NCBI RefSeq assembly: GCF_003937915.1
Contig: NZ_RHUM01000015.1
Coordinates: 1 to 64,000, forward strand
DNA length: 64,000 bases
From: Erwinia sp. 198
GTDB lineage: Bacteria > Pseudomonadota > Gammaproteobacteria > Enterobacterales > Enterobacteriaceae
Direction of reading: 5' to 3'
Of the stretch, positions 33,265 to 43,397 are shown piece by piece (position 1 is the stretch's first letter; every line of letters starts with the position of its first letter). The translations under genes were made by a program, and so were the position numbers. A model generated the notes under the pieces. That model was not told where the DNA came from, ran no database searches, and saw nothing but the letters and a program-made list of their open reading frames with translations.

Positions 33265-34107
33265 ATGAGCCAGACAACCACCACCCTTAAAGGGCAGTGC
33301 ATCGCCGAGTTTCTCGGCGTCGGCACGATTATTTTCTTTGGTGCCGGCTGCGTCGCGGCGGCAAAACTGGCCGGTGCGGTCATGGGCCAATGGGAAATCA
33401 GCATTATCTGGGGGATCGCCGTTGCCATGGCGGTTTACCTGAGCGCGGCCATTTCCGGGGCGCATTTGAACCCGGCCGTGACTCTGGCGCTTTGCCTGTT
33501 CGGCAATTTTGAAGGTCGTAAAGTTATTCCTTATATTCTGGCGCAGGTCGCAGGCGCCTTCTGCTCCGCCGCTCTGGTTTACGCACTCTACTACAACCTG
33601 TTTCTGGACTATGAACAGGCGCATCACATGGTGCGCGGCAGCGTCGAGAGCCTGGATTTGGCCGGTATTTTCTCTACCTACCCTAATCCGCATATCAGCG
33701 TTGGCCAGGCTTTCCTGGTTGAAGCCGTGATCACTGCCGTGATGATGGGGCTGATTATGGCGCTGACCGACGACGGCAATGGCCTGCCGCGCGGCCCGAT
33801 GGCTCCGCTGTTGATCGGTTTGCTTATCGCGGTTATCGGTGGTTCGATGGGCCCGTTGACCGGCTTCGCCCTGAACCCGGCCCGTGATTTCGGACCCAAG
33901 ATCTTTGCCTGGCTGGCCGGTTGGGGTAACGTTGCTTTCACCGGCGCCCGCGATATTCCTTATTTCCTCGTGCCAATTTTTGGCCCGATTGTTGGCGCCA
34001 GCGTGGGTGCATTCGGCTACCGCTCTCTGATCGCCCGTAACCTGCCTGGCGCAGCTGCGGTAAAGAAGCCAGAGACGATAGCGCGTGCTGAACAGCGTAA
34101 AGCGTAG
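33265..34107 (+). CDS. glpF: glycerol facilitator GlpF
   Basis: Aquaglyceroporin for passive glycerol entry. The 280-residue protein has six membrane segments and the two pore motifs, GAHLNPAV and ALNPARDFGPK, the latter with the arginine of the selectivity filter. The frame is open from 33115, but MSQTTTTLKG at 33265 is the family start with an AGGA site. It is the first gene of glpFKX. Confidence 0.97.
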   Translation: MSQTTTTLKGQCIAEFLGVGTIIFFGAGCVAAAKLAGAVMGQWEISIIWGIAVAMAVYLSAAISGAHLNPAVTLALCLFGNFEGRKVIPYILAQVAGAFCSAALVYALYYNLFLDYEQAHHMVRGSVESLDLAGIFSTYPNPHISVGQAFLVEAVITAVMMGLIMALTDDGNGLPRGPMAPLLIGLLIAVIGGSMGPLTGFALNPARDFGPKIFAWLAGWGNVAFTGARDIPYFLVPIFGPIVGASVGAFGYRSLIARNLPGAAAVKKPETIARAEQRKA

Positions 34108-34138
34108 GTGCTAACCCTTTACACATCAGGAAGGATTT

Positions 34139-35650
<1,512 letters not shown>

Positions 35651-35794
35651 CGTTTCTCGCCCGCAGCCGCCACGGCTGCGGGCATCCGCTCCGCCCTTCC
35701 TCCCTGTTGTTCAGAACCCGGCTATAAGAATGCTGGCGTTTTTCCTCCCCGCCATGCCAGACTTCCTGCTTCATTACTTTGCGTAAGGCCCATT

Positions 35795-36805
35795 ATGAAA
35801 CGAGAGCTCGCTATTGAATTTTCACGCGTAACGGAAGCGGCAGCGCTGGCTGGCTATAAATGGCTGGGGCGCGGCGACAAGAACGCGGCCGACGGCGCTG
35901 CGGTGCATGCCATGCGTATCATGCTGAATAAAGTCGATATCGATGGGCAAATCGTCATCGGCGAAGGCGAGATCGACGAAGCGCCGATGCTGTACATTGG
36001 CGAAAAAGTGGGTAGCGGCCAGGGCGATGCGGTGGATATCGCGGTCGATCCTATTGAAGGCACGCGCATGACCGCCATGGGCCAGGCCAACGCGCTGGCC
36101 GTGCTGGCCGTTGGCGATAAGGGCACCTTTCTGAACGCGCCCGATATGTATATGGAAAAGCTGGCGGTTGGCCCTGGCGCGAAAGGCGCTATCGATCTGG
36201 CGTTGCCGCTGGCGGAAAACCTGCGAAATATCGCGCGGGCGCTGCAAAAACCGCTGACGGAGCTGACCGTCACTGTTCTTGCCAAGCCGCGCCATGACGG
36301 CGTGATTGCCGAGCTGCAGCAGCTGGGCGTGCGGATTTTTGCCTTTCCCGACGGCGACGTGGCCGCCTCCATCCTGACCTGTATGCCGGATAGCGAAGTG
36401 GACGTGCTGTACGGTATCGGCGGCGCGCCGGAAGGCGTGGTGTCGGCGGCGGTGATCCGCGCGCTGGATGGTGATATGCAGGGACGCCTGCTGCCGCGTC
36501 ACAAGGTCAAAGGCGATACGCCGGAAAACCGCGCGCTGGGTGAACAGGAGCTGCAACGCTGTAGGGCAATGGGTATTGAAGCCGGAAACGTGCTGGCGCT
36601 GGCCGACATGGCGCGTAACGATAACGTTATTTTCTCCGCAACCGGCATCACCAGCGGCGATCTGCTGAAAGGCATTACGCGTCAGGGCAACGTCGCCACC
36701 ACCGAAACGCTGCTGGTGCGCGGCAAATCGCGCACTATCCGTCGCATCCAGTCCATTCACTATCTGGATCGTAAGGACGCGAGCCTGCATCAATATATTC
36801 TGTAG
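35795..36805 (+). CDS. glpX: class II fructose-1,6-bisphosphatase GlpX
   Basis: Gluconeogenic phosphatase. The 336-residue protein has the metal and phosphate motifs GEGEIDEAPML and DPIEGTRMT, and Lys/Arg-rich substrate contacts near residue 165-190. It lies 144 bp after glpK as in E. coli, the last gene of the glycerol operon. A 7-bp hairpin (ACGGGCC / GGCCCGT, 36813-36830) without a T-run separates it from convergent emrD. Confidence 0.97.
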   Translation: MKRELAIEFSRVTEAAALAGYKWLGRGDKNAADGAAVHAMRIMLNKVDIDGQIVIGEGEIDEAPMLYIGEKVGSGQGDAVDIAVDPIEGTRMTAMGQANALAVLAVGDKGTFLNAPDMYMEKLAVGPGAKGAIDLALPLAENLRNIARALQKPLTELTVTVLAKPRHDGVIAELQQLGVRIFAFPDGDVAASILTCMPDSEVDVLYGIGGAPEGVVSAAVIRALDGDMQGRLLPRHKVKGDTPENRALGEQELQRCRAMGIEAGNVLALADMARNDNVIFSATGITSGDLLKGITRQGNVATTETLLVRGKSRTIRRIQSIHYLDRKDASLHQYIL

Positions 36806-36834
36806 GATGTTTACGGGCCGCGTGGCCCGTTACT

Positions 36835-38013
36835 TCATACCGCATGCATCTCCGGCCTTTTCGACAAGGGCAGCCAGCACAGCAGCATCAGCAGCGCCAT
36901 GGCGAACATCAGCATTCCCAGGCTGAACTGCCCGTTCTGCGGCAGCAGCGCCGACAGCCAGGCCGCCAGGCCCGATCCCAGGTTTTGCAGGCCGCCCAGC
37001 AGCGCGCCCGCCGTACCGGCCATATAGGGCCACGGCTCCATCGCCCCCGTAGTCGCCAGCGGAAACAGCATGCCCGCGCCGAAGAAAAACAGCGCGGCAG
37101 GTGCCACCAGCGTCCAGATGGTCATTACGCCGAACCAGGCCGGGATCCACATCAGCGCGCCAGCCAGCAGGCAGCTATTGACCGACCACCACATCAGCTG
37201 CTGAAAAGGCTTATTGTCGCGGCCGGCAAACCACGCGCCGAAAAACGCCGCCGGGATCGGCAGAATAAACAGCAGGCTGACCGTGAGGCTGTTGAGTCCC
37301 AGTACGCCGCCCATCAGCACGCCGCAGCTGGCTTCAAACACGGCGATGCCGCCCAGCGCGCCCATCAGCATTATCAGATAGCGCACAAAGGTGCTGTCAG
37401 CCAGCAGCGGCCTATAGCGTGAAAAAAGCGCGCGTTTTTCCAACGGCGCGGGACGTGTTTCCGGCAGCCAACGCAGCATTGCCGTGCCCACGCCCAGGCA
37501 GAGCAGCAGCAGGAAAATAAAGCAGGCGTGCCAGCCAAACAGATGGGTCAGCAGCGCGCCAATCACCGGTGCGACCAGCGGACTGACCAGAATGCCCATA
37601 TTCAGCAGGCTGTTGGCCTGCCGCAGCGCGCCGCCCGCATACAGATCGCGCGGCATGGTGCGAGCCATCACGCCCGCCACGCCCGTTCCCAGTCCCTGAA
37701 TGGCGCTGCCCAGCACCAGCAGATCGAAGGTCGGCGCGCCGAGCGCGACCAGCGAACCGATCATAAAAATAGTTAATCCGCCCAGGATAACCGGACGCCG
37801 CCCGATATTATCCGACAGCGGGCCATACAGCAGCTGCGAGCCGCCGTAGGTCATCAGATACGCGGCCATCACGCGCTGCACTACGCCATCGCGCACACCA
37901 AAATCCTGCGCGATGGTCGCCATCGCCGGAACATAAATGGTTTGCGCCATCTGACCGACGGCCACCAGCGCGATCAGCATCACCAGCAAATGCCCGTTTG
38001 CAATTTTCTTCAT
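36835..38013 (-). CDS. emrD: MFS multidrug efflux protein EmrD
   Basis: Twelve-segment major facilitator transporter that expels amphipathic compounds in E. coli. The protein of about 392 residues has the family signatures SQLLYGPLSDNIGRRPVIL (motif A) and AVGQMAQTIYVPAMATIAQDF, and the C-terminal half GAGMLFPLATTGAMEP matches EmrD closely. The frame opens at 38046; MKKIANGH at 38013 is chosen by alignment, although neither start has a strong ribosome site. The gene sits between glpX and fpr, a position it does not occupy in E. coli. Confidence 0.92.
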   Translation of the reverse strand: MKKIANGHLLVMLIALVAVGQMAQTIYVPAMATIAQDFGVRDGVVQRVMAAYLMTYGGSQLLYGPLSDNIGRRPVILGGLTIFMIGSLVALGAPTFDLLVLGSAIQGLGTGVAGVMARTMPRDLYAGGALRQANSLLNMGILVSPLVAPVIGALLTHLFGWHACFIFLLLLCLGVGTAMLRWLPETRPAPLEKRALFSRYRPLLADSTFVRYLIMLMGALGGIAVFEASCGVLMGGVLGLNSLTVSLLFILPIPAAFFGAWFAGRDNKPFQQLMWWSVNSCLLAGALMWIPAWFGVMTIWTLVAPAALFFFGAGMLFPLATTGAMEPWPYMAGTAGALLGGLQNLGSGLAAWLSALLPQNGQFSLGMLMFAMALLMLLCWLPLSKRPEMHAV

Positions 38014-38293
38014 TTCATCAGCACAATTTATCGGCAAAATCGCCATTAAACAGGACGATTGGCCAGGAGGGGTTTTCGATAGCGAGGAAAATATCAGGAA
38101 CGCATGACAAAGCGAGAGGGCAAGGAAAAATGGTCTTTAATTAAGTGTCAGCAAAAGCGTTCAGCGGCGTAAATGAAACTGTACGTCGGATGCCGGATTT
38201 GTCGATATGAGCTTTGCGCAACACGGAGGCTGGCAAAAAAGCCGTTCCGTAGCGAAGATAGGCTATTCAACCGTTTTGACTAAGGAGCGCACT

Positions 38294-39040
38294 ATGGCCG
38301 AGTGGGTCAACGCCACAGTACAGCAGGTGCAGGACTGGACGGAGAGCCTGTTCAGCATTACCGTCACCGCGCCCATCGATCCCTTTATTGCCGGACAGTT
38401 CGCCAAGCTGGCGCTGGAAGTTGACGGCGAACGCGTGCAGCGCGCCTACTCTTTTGTGAATGCCCCGAGCAACGCCAACCTGGAGTTCTACCTGGTGACG
38501 GTGCCGGAAGGCAAATTAAGCCCGCGACTTCATGCATTGCAGCCGGGCCAGAAGCTGATGATCACCAAAGAATCCGCCGGTTTTTTTGTTATAGATGAAA
38601 TTCCCGAGTGTAAAACGCTGTGGATGCTGGCGACCGGAACGGCTATCGGCCCCTACCTCTCTATCCTGCAGGAAGGCAAAGGGCTGACGCGTTTTGAGCA
38701 TATTGTTCTCGTCCATGCCGTCCGCTACGCGCAGGATCTGAGCTATCTGCCGCTGATGCAGGCGCTGGAGCAGCGCTATCAGGGACAGCTACGCATTCAG
38801 ACGGTGGTCAGCCGCGAAGCGCCCGAAGGCTCGCTGACCGGCCGCGTGCCCGCGCTGATAGCGCGTGGCGAGCTGGAAGCCGCCGTCGGACTGCCCATGA
38901 CGGCAGAGGAGAGCCATATCATGCTGTGCGGCAACCCGCAGATGGTAAGAGACACCCAGCAGCTGCTGAAAGAGACGCGCGACATGCGCAAACACCTGAA
39001 ACGTAAGCCTGGCCATATTACCAGCGAACACTACTGGTAA
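38294..39040 (+). CDS. fpr: ferredoxin/flavodoxin-NADP+ reductase Fpr
   Basis: FAD enzyme moving electrons between NADPH and flavodoxin or ferredoxin, often oxidative-stress induced. The 248-residue protein has the FAD motif RAYSFVNAP, the NADP motif ATGTAIGPYLSIL and the terminal aromatic EHYW typical of this subclass. The frame is open from 38207, but the ATG at 38294 has a TAAGGAG site and the conserved start MAEWVNA. The 280-bp gap upstream has no other recognisable gene. Its stop overlaps the convergent yiiR by 10 bp. Confidence 0.97.
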   Translation: MAEWVNATVQQVQDWTESLFSITVTAPIDPFIAGQFAKLALEVDGERVQRAYSFVNAPSNANLEFYLVTVPEGKLSPRLHALQPGQKLMITKESAGFFVIDEIPECKTLWMLATGTAIGPYLSILQEGKGLTRFEHIVLVHAVRYAQDLSYLPLMQALEQRYQGQLRIQTVVSREAPEGSLTGRVPALIARGELEAAVGLPMTAEESHIMLCGNPQMVRDTQQLLKETRDMRKHLKRKPGHITSEHYW

Positions 39041-39474
39041 TCGGGCGTCCGACGGCCAAAATAGTTCACCTGCAACGTGGTTTTACCGAAGCGGTTGGCG
39101 CCTTTGCTGCCGCTGAACACGCCCAGCTCCAGGCTCATGGTCACCAGGATCAGCGTGGGAATAAAGCGCCCCAGCGTCCACTGCCAGCTGGCAGGCAGCG
39201 TCGACCAGTTCCCTGCCAGCAGCATCCACGCCACGATTAGCAGCAAAGCCCAGGCGGCCGATTTGTTACGGTCGTGCAGACGTTTCACCACCACGGCGCT
39301 GGACGGCCACAGCAGGCTGACCACGCAGAAGGCGGCGGTCTGCGTGCTGATCCAGCCTCGCGCGGCCAGGGTAAACAGCACGGTCAGCAGCAGCAGCCAC
39401 AGCGTCAGCCAAATCCACAGATCGCGCCGCCCGAGCCTGCCGCGCCAGGAAAAACACCACGCTTGTAAGGTCAT
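39031..39474 (-). CDS. yiiR: DUF805 membrane protein YiiR
   Basis: A 147-residue inner-membrane protein of the DUF805 family, with the family pattern CFSWRGRLGRRDLW at the N-terminus and VVKRLHDRNKSAAW before the third of four membrane segments. Its function is unknown. Position next to fpr and yiiQ agrees with E. coli YiiR, although the uspD and yiiS genes that lie between them in E. coli are absent here. Confidence 0.88.
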   Translation of the reverse strand: MTLQAWCFSWRGRLGRRDLWIWLTLWLLLLTVLFTLAARGWISTQTAAFCVVSLLWPSSAVVVKRLHDRNKSAAWALLLIVAWMLLAGNWSTLPASWQWTLGRFIPTLILVTMSLELGVFSGSKGANRFGKTTLQVNYFGRRTPDYQ

Positions 39475-39566
39475 TTTTTCTTCCTCAGAACAGCGTCAGG
39501 CTTTGACTTTGCCGGTCATTGTCCGTTTTAATCTTGCGTTAACTGCATTAGTTAGAGCGACAGATA

Positions 39567-40160
39567 ATGAATAAAGCGTTGTTCACGGGTTTTACGTTAC
39601 TGGTCTGGCTGAGTACCGCGCCCGTTAGGGCCGAGGCCGATCCTCAGGAGCGTGCTGAACATATGCCCACGGCGCCCTATCTTCTGGCGGGTGCGCCGAC
39701 CTTTGATATGACTATCGGCCAATTTCGCGAAAAGTATAATGCTATCAATCCAAAGTTACAGATTGCTGAATACCGGGCGACGGACAGCCGCGGCGATAAA
39801 AGTAATTTGACCCGTGCCGCCAGCAAGATCAATGAAAATCTCTACTCTTCTACCGCGTTGGAACAGGGAACCGGAAAGATCAAAACGTTACAGATTACCT
39901 GGCTGCCGGTGCCCGGCCCGGAAGAGAAAGCTGCCCGGGATAAAGCGCTGGCCTATATGATTGCGCTGACGCGGTTTTTTGAACCAACGCTGACTCAGGA
40001 ACAGAGTCAGAAGCGGCTGGACGATCTGCTGAGTAAAGGGAAAGGCTCGCGCTACTATGCCCAGGCGGAAGGCGCGCTGCGTTACGTGGTGGCCGATAAT
40101 GGCGAAAAAGGGCTGACCTTCGCCATCGAGCCGGTAAAACTGGCTCTGAACGGCAGCTAA
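39567..40160 (+). CDS. yiiQ: DUF1454 periplasmic protein YiiQ
   Basis: A 197-residue exported protein with a signal peptide (about 1-22, ending APVRAEA) and a DUF1454 body. It has no catalytic motif that I can recognise. Sequence and position beside tpiA match E. coli YiiQ, whose role is unknown. The 107-bp gap to tpiA carries a small hairpin and a TATACT -10 candidate at about 40210. Confidence 0.9.
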   Translation: MNKALFTGFTLLVWLSTAPVRAEADPQERAEHMPTAPYLLAGAPTFDMTIGQFREKYNAINPKLQIAEYRATDSRGDKSNLTRAASKINENLYSSTALEQGTGKIKTLQITWLPVPGPEEKAARDKALAYMIALTRFFEPTLTQEQSQKRLDDLLSKGKGSRYYAQAEGALRYVVADNGEKGLTFAIEPVKLALNGS

Positions 40161-40279
40161 CCGGGTTTAAAAATGACGAAAAGCAAAGCTCTGAAGGGCT
40201 TTGATCTCTATACTGTCCGGCAGACAACGCTGCTGAGGCAGGGTAATTAAACCGTATCGCGCTAAGCGTGGAGGATAGA

Positions 40280-41047
40280 ATGCGACATCCGTTAGTAATG
40301 GGTAACTGGAAACTGAACGGCAGCAAACACATGGTCAACGAGCTGATTGCCGGTCTGCGTAATGAGCTGAGCGCCGTCGATGGCTGCGGCGTAGCCATTG
40401 CCCCTCCAACGATTTATCTGGATCTGGCGAAACACGCCAGCTCGGGTAGTCATATCGTGCTTGGCGCGCAGAACGTCGACGTTAACCTGTCTGGCGCGTT
40501 CACCGGCGAAGTTTCCGCTGAGATGCTGAAAGACGTAGGCGCGAAATACATCATTATCGGCCACTCCGAGCGTCGCACTTATCATAAAGAGAGCGACGAA
40601 CTGATTGCCAAAAAATTCGCGGTGCTGAAAACGGCCGGTCTGATCCCGGTACTGTGCATTGGCGAAACCGAAGCGGAAAACGAAGCGGGTAAAACCGAAG
40701 AAGTGTGCGCACGCCAGCTTGACGCCGTGCTGGAAACCCAGGGCGCTGACGCGTTCAACGGCGTGGTTATTGCCTATGAGCCAGTCTGGGCTATCGGCAC
40801 CGGCAAATCCGCTACCCCTGCGCAGGCCCAGGCCGTGCATAAGTTTATCCGCGACCATATCGCCAAAAAAGATGCCGCTGTCGCAGAACAGGTCATTATC
40901 CAGTACGGCGGTTCCGTTAACGATAAGAATGCGGCCGAGCTGTTTGCTCAGCCGGATATCGACGGCGCGCTGGTTGGCGGCGCGTCGCTGAAAGCGGATG
41001 CTTTCGCAGCGATCGTTAAGGCTGCCGCGGCGGCTAAAAAAGCCTGA
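40280..41047 (+). CDS. tpiA: triosephosphate isomerase TpiA
   Basis: Interconverts dihydroxyacetone phosphate and glyceraldehyde-3-phosphate. The 255-residue TIM barrel has Lys11 in GNWKLNG, the catalytic His in GHSERR, the catalytic Glu in [11 protein letters not shown] and the phosphate loop GGSVN. The frame opens at 40268, but the ATG at 40280 has a strong GGAGG site and matches E. coli. Confidence 0.98.
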   Translation: MRHPLVMGNWKLNGSKHMVNELIAGLRNELSAVDGCGVAIAPPTIYLDLAKHASSGSHIVLGAQNVDVNLSGAFTGEVSAEMLKDVGAKYIIIGHSERRTYHKESDELIAKKFAVLKTAGLIPVLCIGETEAENEAGKTEEVCARQLDAVLETQGADAFNGVVIAYEPVWAIGTGKSATPAQAQAVHKFIRDHIAKKDAAVAEQVIIQYGGSVNDKNAAELFAQPDIDGALVGGASLKADAFAAIVKAAAAAKKA

Positions 41048-41065
41048 CGCTGCCGATAAAGAACA

Positions 41066-41167
41066 ATGCCTGTTCCGCCCGTGCCAGGCAGGCATGAGAT
41101 AAGAGCAGCATTCTGGATGTGTCGGTCCGTGACGCCTGTTCCGCCCACTCGGAGCAGGCATTTTTTT
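41066..41167 (+). terminator. tandem hairpins and tpiA terminator
   Basis: A first hairpin (ATGCCTG / CAGGCAT, 41066-41095) has no T-run. The second (GCCTG / CAGGC with inner CCG / CGG, 41134-41159) is followed by seven T and is the likely terminator. Both left arms share the 13-mer GCCTGTTCCGCCC (41068 and 41134). Confidence 0.8.
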
Positions 41168-41689
41168 GCCTAGCCTGCGCAGACGTTTTTATTAATCAGC
41201 CTGTCCGTATGAAAATATCCGCCCTCGTTTTACCCGCCACGGGGCTGTATCGTCCGCCAGCCCGTTTAACTTAACAACCATTTAACATTTCATAACAACT
41301 AAATTCTCTGTGCCCTCCTCTACTCAAGCCTGTTTTTTGGGCTCTTCCTGCCTAATTTTTGTGCATCCCTATCTGAAGAAAAAATATTTATCCTTATGAA
41401 AATAAATAATAAATAATCCCTTATCCTCTCTACCGTTCCGCTGAATCGGCATCCGTTATTACTTCCTCTAATTTTGTTTGATTATTCATTCTCATTTTTA
41501 ATCTTTAAACAATTTTTTAATTGCTACGTAACAATGGTATATTTCCACAACGCTTAACGCGCGTTAATCATCCGTTTTTGTGATGGAAGCGCACTGTACT
41601 CAGCGAAGCGGCTACTACGATCCGAAAGAGATCGCCGCCGTTTCACCTGCTCACCATGTTGATTTATCAACATACGGAGAAGTCGCCTC
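41168..41689. promoter_or_regulatory. AT-rich non-coding region upstream of mqo
   Basis: About 520 bp with no credible gene on either strand. It is markedly AT-rich between about 41270 and 41545, unlike its neighbours, and marks the left edge of the block that separates tpiA from cdh. A perfect palindrome, ATGTTGATttATCAACAT (41656-41673), lies immediately before the mqo ribosome site and could be an operator or a translation-control hairpin. I could not assign a promoter. Confidence 0.5.
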
Positions 41690-43285
41690 ATGCCAAAATT
41701 AGCAGGATTTCTGGCCGCTATGGGCTCTGCGAAAGCCGCTACGGCAGATGAAGAAAAAGACGTATTACTGATCGGCGGAGGCGCGATGAGCGCTACGCTT
41801 GGCACCTGGTTGCAGGCCCTGGAACCCGAGTGGCGCATCAGTATGATCGAACGCCTGGACAGCGTGGCTGAAGAAAGCTCCAACGGCTGGAACAACGCCG
41901 GCACCGGGCACGCTGCGCTGGCCGAAATGAACTATACGCCGCAGAAAGAAGACGGCTCGGTCGATATCAAAAAAGCCGTCGAGATCAATGAAGCATTTCA
42001 GATCTCGCGCCAGTTCTGGTCCCATCTGGTTCAGAAAGGCGTCCTGCGCAATCCACGCAGCTTTATCAATACCGTTCCCCATATGAGCTTTGTCTGGGGC
42101 GACGATAACGTGGCGTTCCTGAAGAAGCGCTTTACGGCGCTGCAAAAAAGCTCGCTGTTTCGCGGTATGGAGTATTCAGAAGATCCGGAGCAGATCAGGG
42201 CGTGGGCACCGCTGCTGATGGAAGGACGCGATGAAAAAGATCGCGTCGCCGCCACGCGCATCACCACCGGCACCGACGTGAACTTCGGCGAAATCACGCG
42301 CCAGATGGTGGCATCGCTACAGAAAAACCGGCATTTTTCGCTGGAAACCGGCCATGAAGTTCGCGGCTTTGAGCGCAACGGCGACGGCAGCTGGAACGTG
42401 ACCGTGGCCGATTTAAAAAACAACGGCCGCCGGAAAACCATTCGCGCTAAATATATCTTTATCGGCGCGGGCGGCGCGGCGCTGACGCTGCTCCAGCAGA
42501 CCGGCATACCCGAAGCCAGAGAATATGCGGGCTTTCCGGTCGGCGGCGAGTTTCTGGTGAGCGAAAACCCGGAGATCGTGAAGCGTCACCTGGCCAAAGT
42601 GTACGGCAAAGCCTCCGTCGGCGCGCCGCCGATGTCCGTGCCGCATCTGGATACGCGGATGCTGGATGGCAAGCAGGTGCTGCTGTTCGGGCCGTTTGCC
42701 ACCTTCTCGACCAAATTCCTGAAGCAGGGTTCGCTGTGGGATATGTTCGGCTCAATGACCTCGTCGAACTTTAAGCCAATGGTGCACGTCGGGCTGGATA
42801 ACTTTAATCTGGTGAAATACCTGATTGGCCAGGTCATGCTGACCGATGACGATCGCTGCCAGGCGCTGCGGGACTATTTCCCGGAGGCGAGAAAAGAAGA
42901 CTGGCGTCGCGTTAAAGCGGGCCAGCGCGTACAGATTATCAAGAAAGACGCGCAGAAAGGCGGCGTGCTGAAGCTGGGCACGGAGGTCGTCACCTCGCAG
43001 GACGGCACCATCTCCGCGCTGCTGGGCGCCTCGCCGGGCGCTTCCACTGCCGCGCCTATTATGATCGATCTGATGAGCAAGGTGTTCGCCGGGCAGATGG
43101 CGACGTCGGCATGGCAGGCGAAGCTGAAAGCGATGGTGCCCTCTTACGGCCAGAAGCTGAACGGCAACGTGGCGGCAACCGAGCACCAGCTGGCGGAAAC
43201 CAGCCGCATTTTGCAGCTCGACTACACGCCGTTTACCGCGGCCAATGACGAAGCGGCGGTGGCCGCAGCCGTAATCGGTAAATAG
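41690..43285 (+). CDS. mqo: malate:quinone oxidoreductase Mqo
   Basis: Membrane-associated FAD enzyme oxidising malate to oxaloacetate with quinone as acceptor, bypassing NAD-dependent malate dehydrogenase. The 531-residue protein has the FAD loop [13 protein letters not shown] (about 25-37), family signatures [20 protein letters not shown] and [12 protein letters not shown], and a C-terminal [12 protein letters not shown] segment. It is preceded by GGAG and followed by its own terminator. It is not near tpiA in E. coli. Confidence 0.96.
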   Translation: MPKLAGFLAAMGSAKAATADEEKDVLLIGGGAMSATLGTWLQALEPEWRISMIERLDSVAEESSNGWNNAGTGHAALAEMNYTPQKEDGSVDIKKAVEINEAFQISRQFWSHLVQKGVLRNPRSFINTVPHMSFVWGDDNVAFLKKRFTALQKSSLFRGMEYSEDPEQIRAWAPLLMEGRDEKDRVAATRITTGTDVNFGEITRQMVASLQKNRHFSLETGHEVRGFERNGDGSWNVTVADLKNNGRRKTIRAKYIFIGAGGAALTLLQQTGIPEAREYAGFPVGGEFLVSENPEIVKRHLAKVYGKASVGAPPMSVPHLDTRMLDGKQVLLFGPFATFSTKFLKQGSLWDMFGSMTSSNFKPMVHVGLDNFNLVKYLIGQVMLTDDDRCQALRDYFPEARKEDWRRVKAGQRVQIIKKDAQKGGVLKLGTEVVTSQDGTISALLGASPGASTAAPIMIDLMSKVFAGQMATSAWQAKLKAMVPSYGQKLNGNVAATEHQLAETSRILQLDYTPFTAANDEAAVAAAVIGK

Positions 43286-43296
43286 CAAAGCCTGAA

Positions 43297-43318
43297 GGCG
43301 GGATTTCCCGCCTTTTTT
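43297..43318 (+). terminator. mqo terminator
   Basis: The stem GGCGGGA / TCCCGCC is followed by six T, 12 bp after the mqo stop. Confidence 0.9.
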
Positions 43319-43397
43319 ACGCGCGCGTTTTGCCGCTTCCTGCACAACTTCCCCGGACGTCTATGCTTTTAGCTGACTCATTTAAAAGGAGCAGCTG

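Noticed and set aside
35822-36793. Minus-strand open frame of 323 codons opposite glpX
   Set aside because: It is a composition-driven shadow in GC-rich coding DNA. Its product is His/Arg/Gln-rich with no recognisable domain, while glpX on the other strand is intact.
36813-36830. Hairpin after glpX as a full terminator
   Set aside because: The 7-bp stem is perfect but neither strand has a T-run, so I mention it only in the glpX entry.
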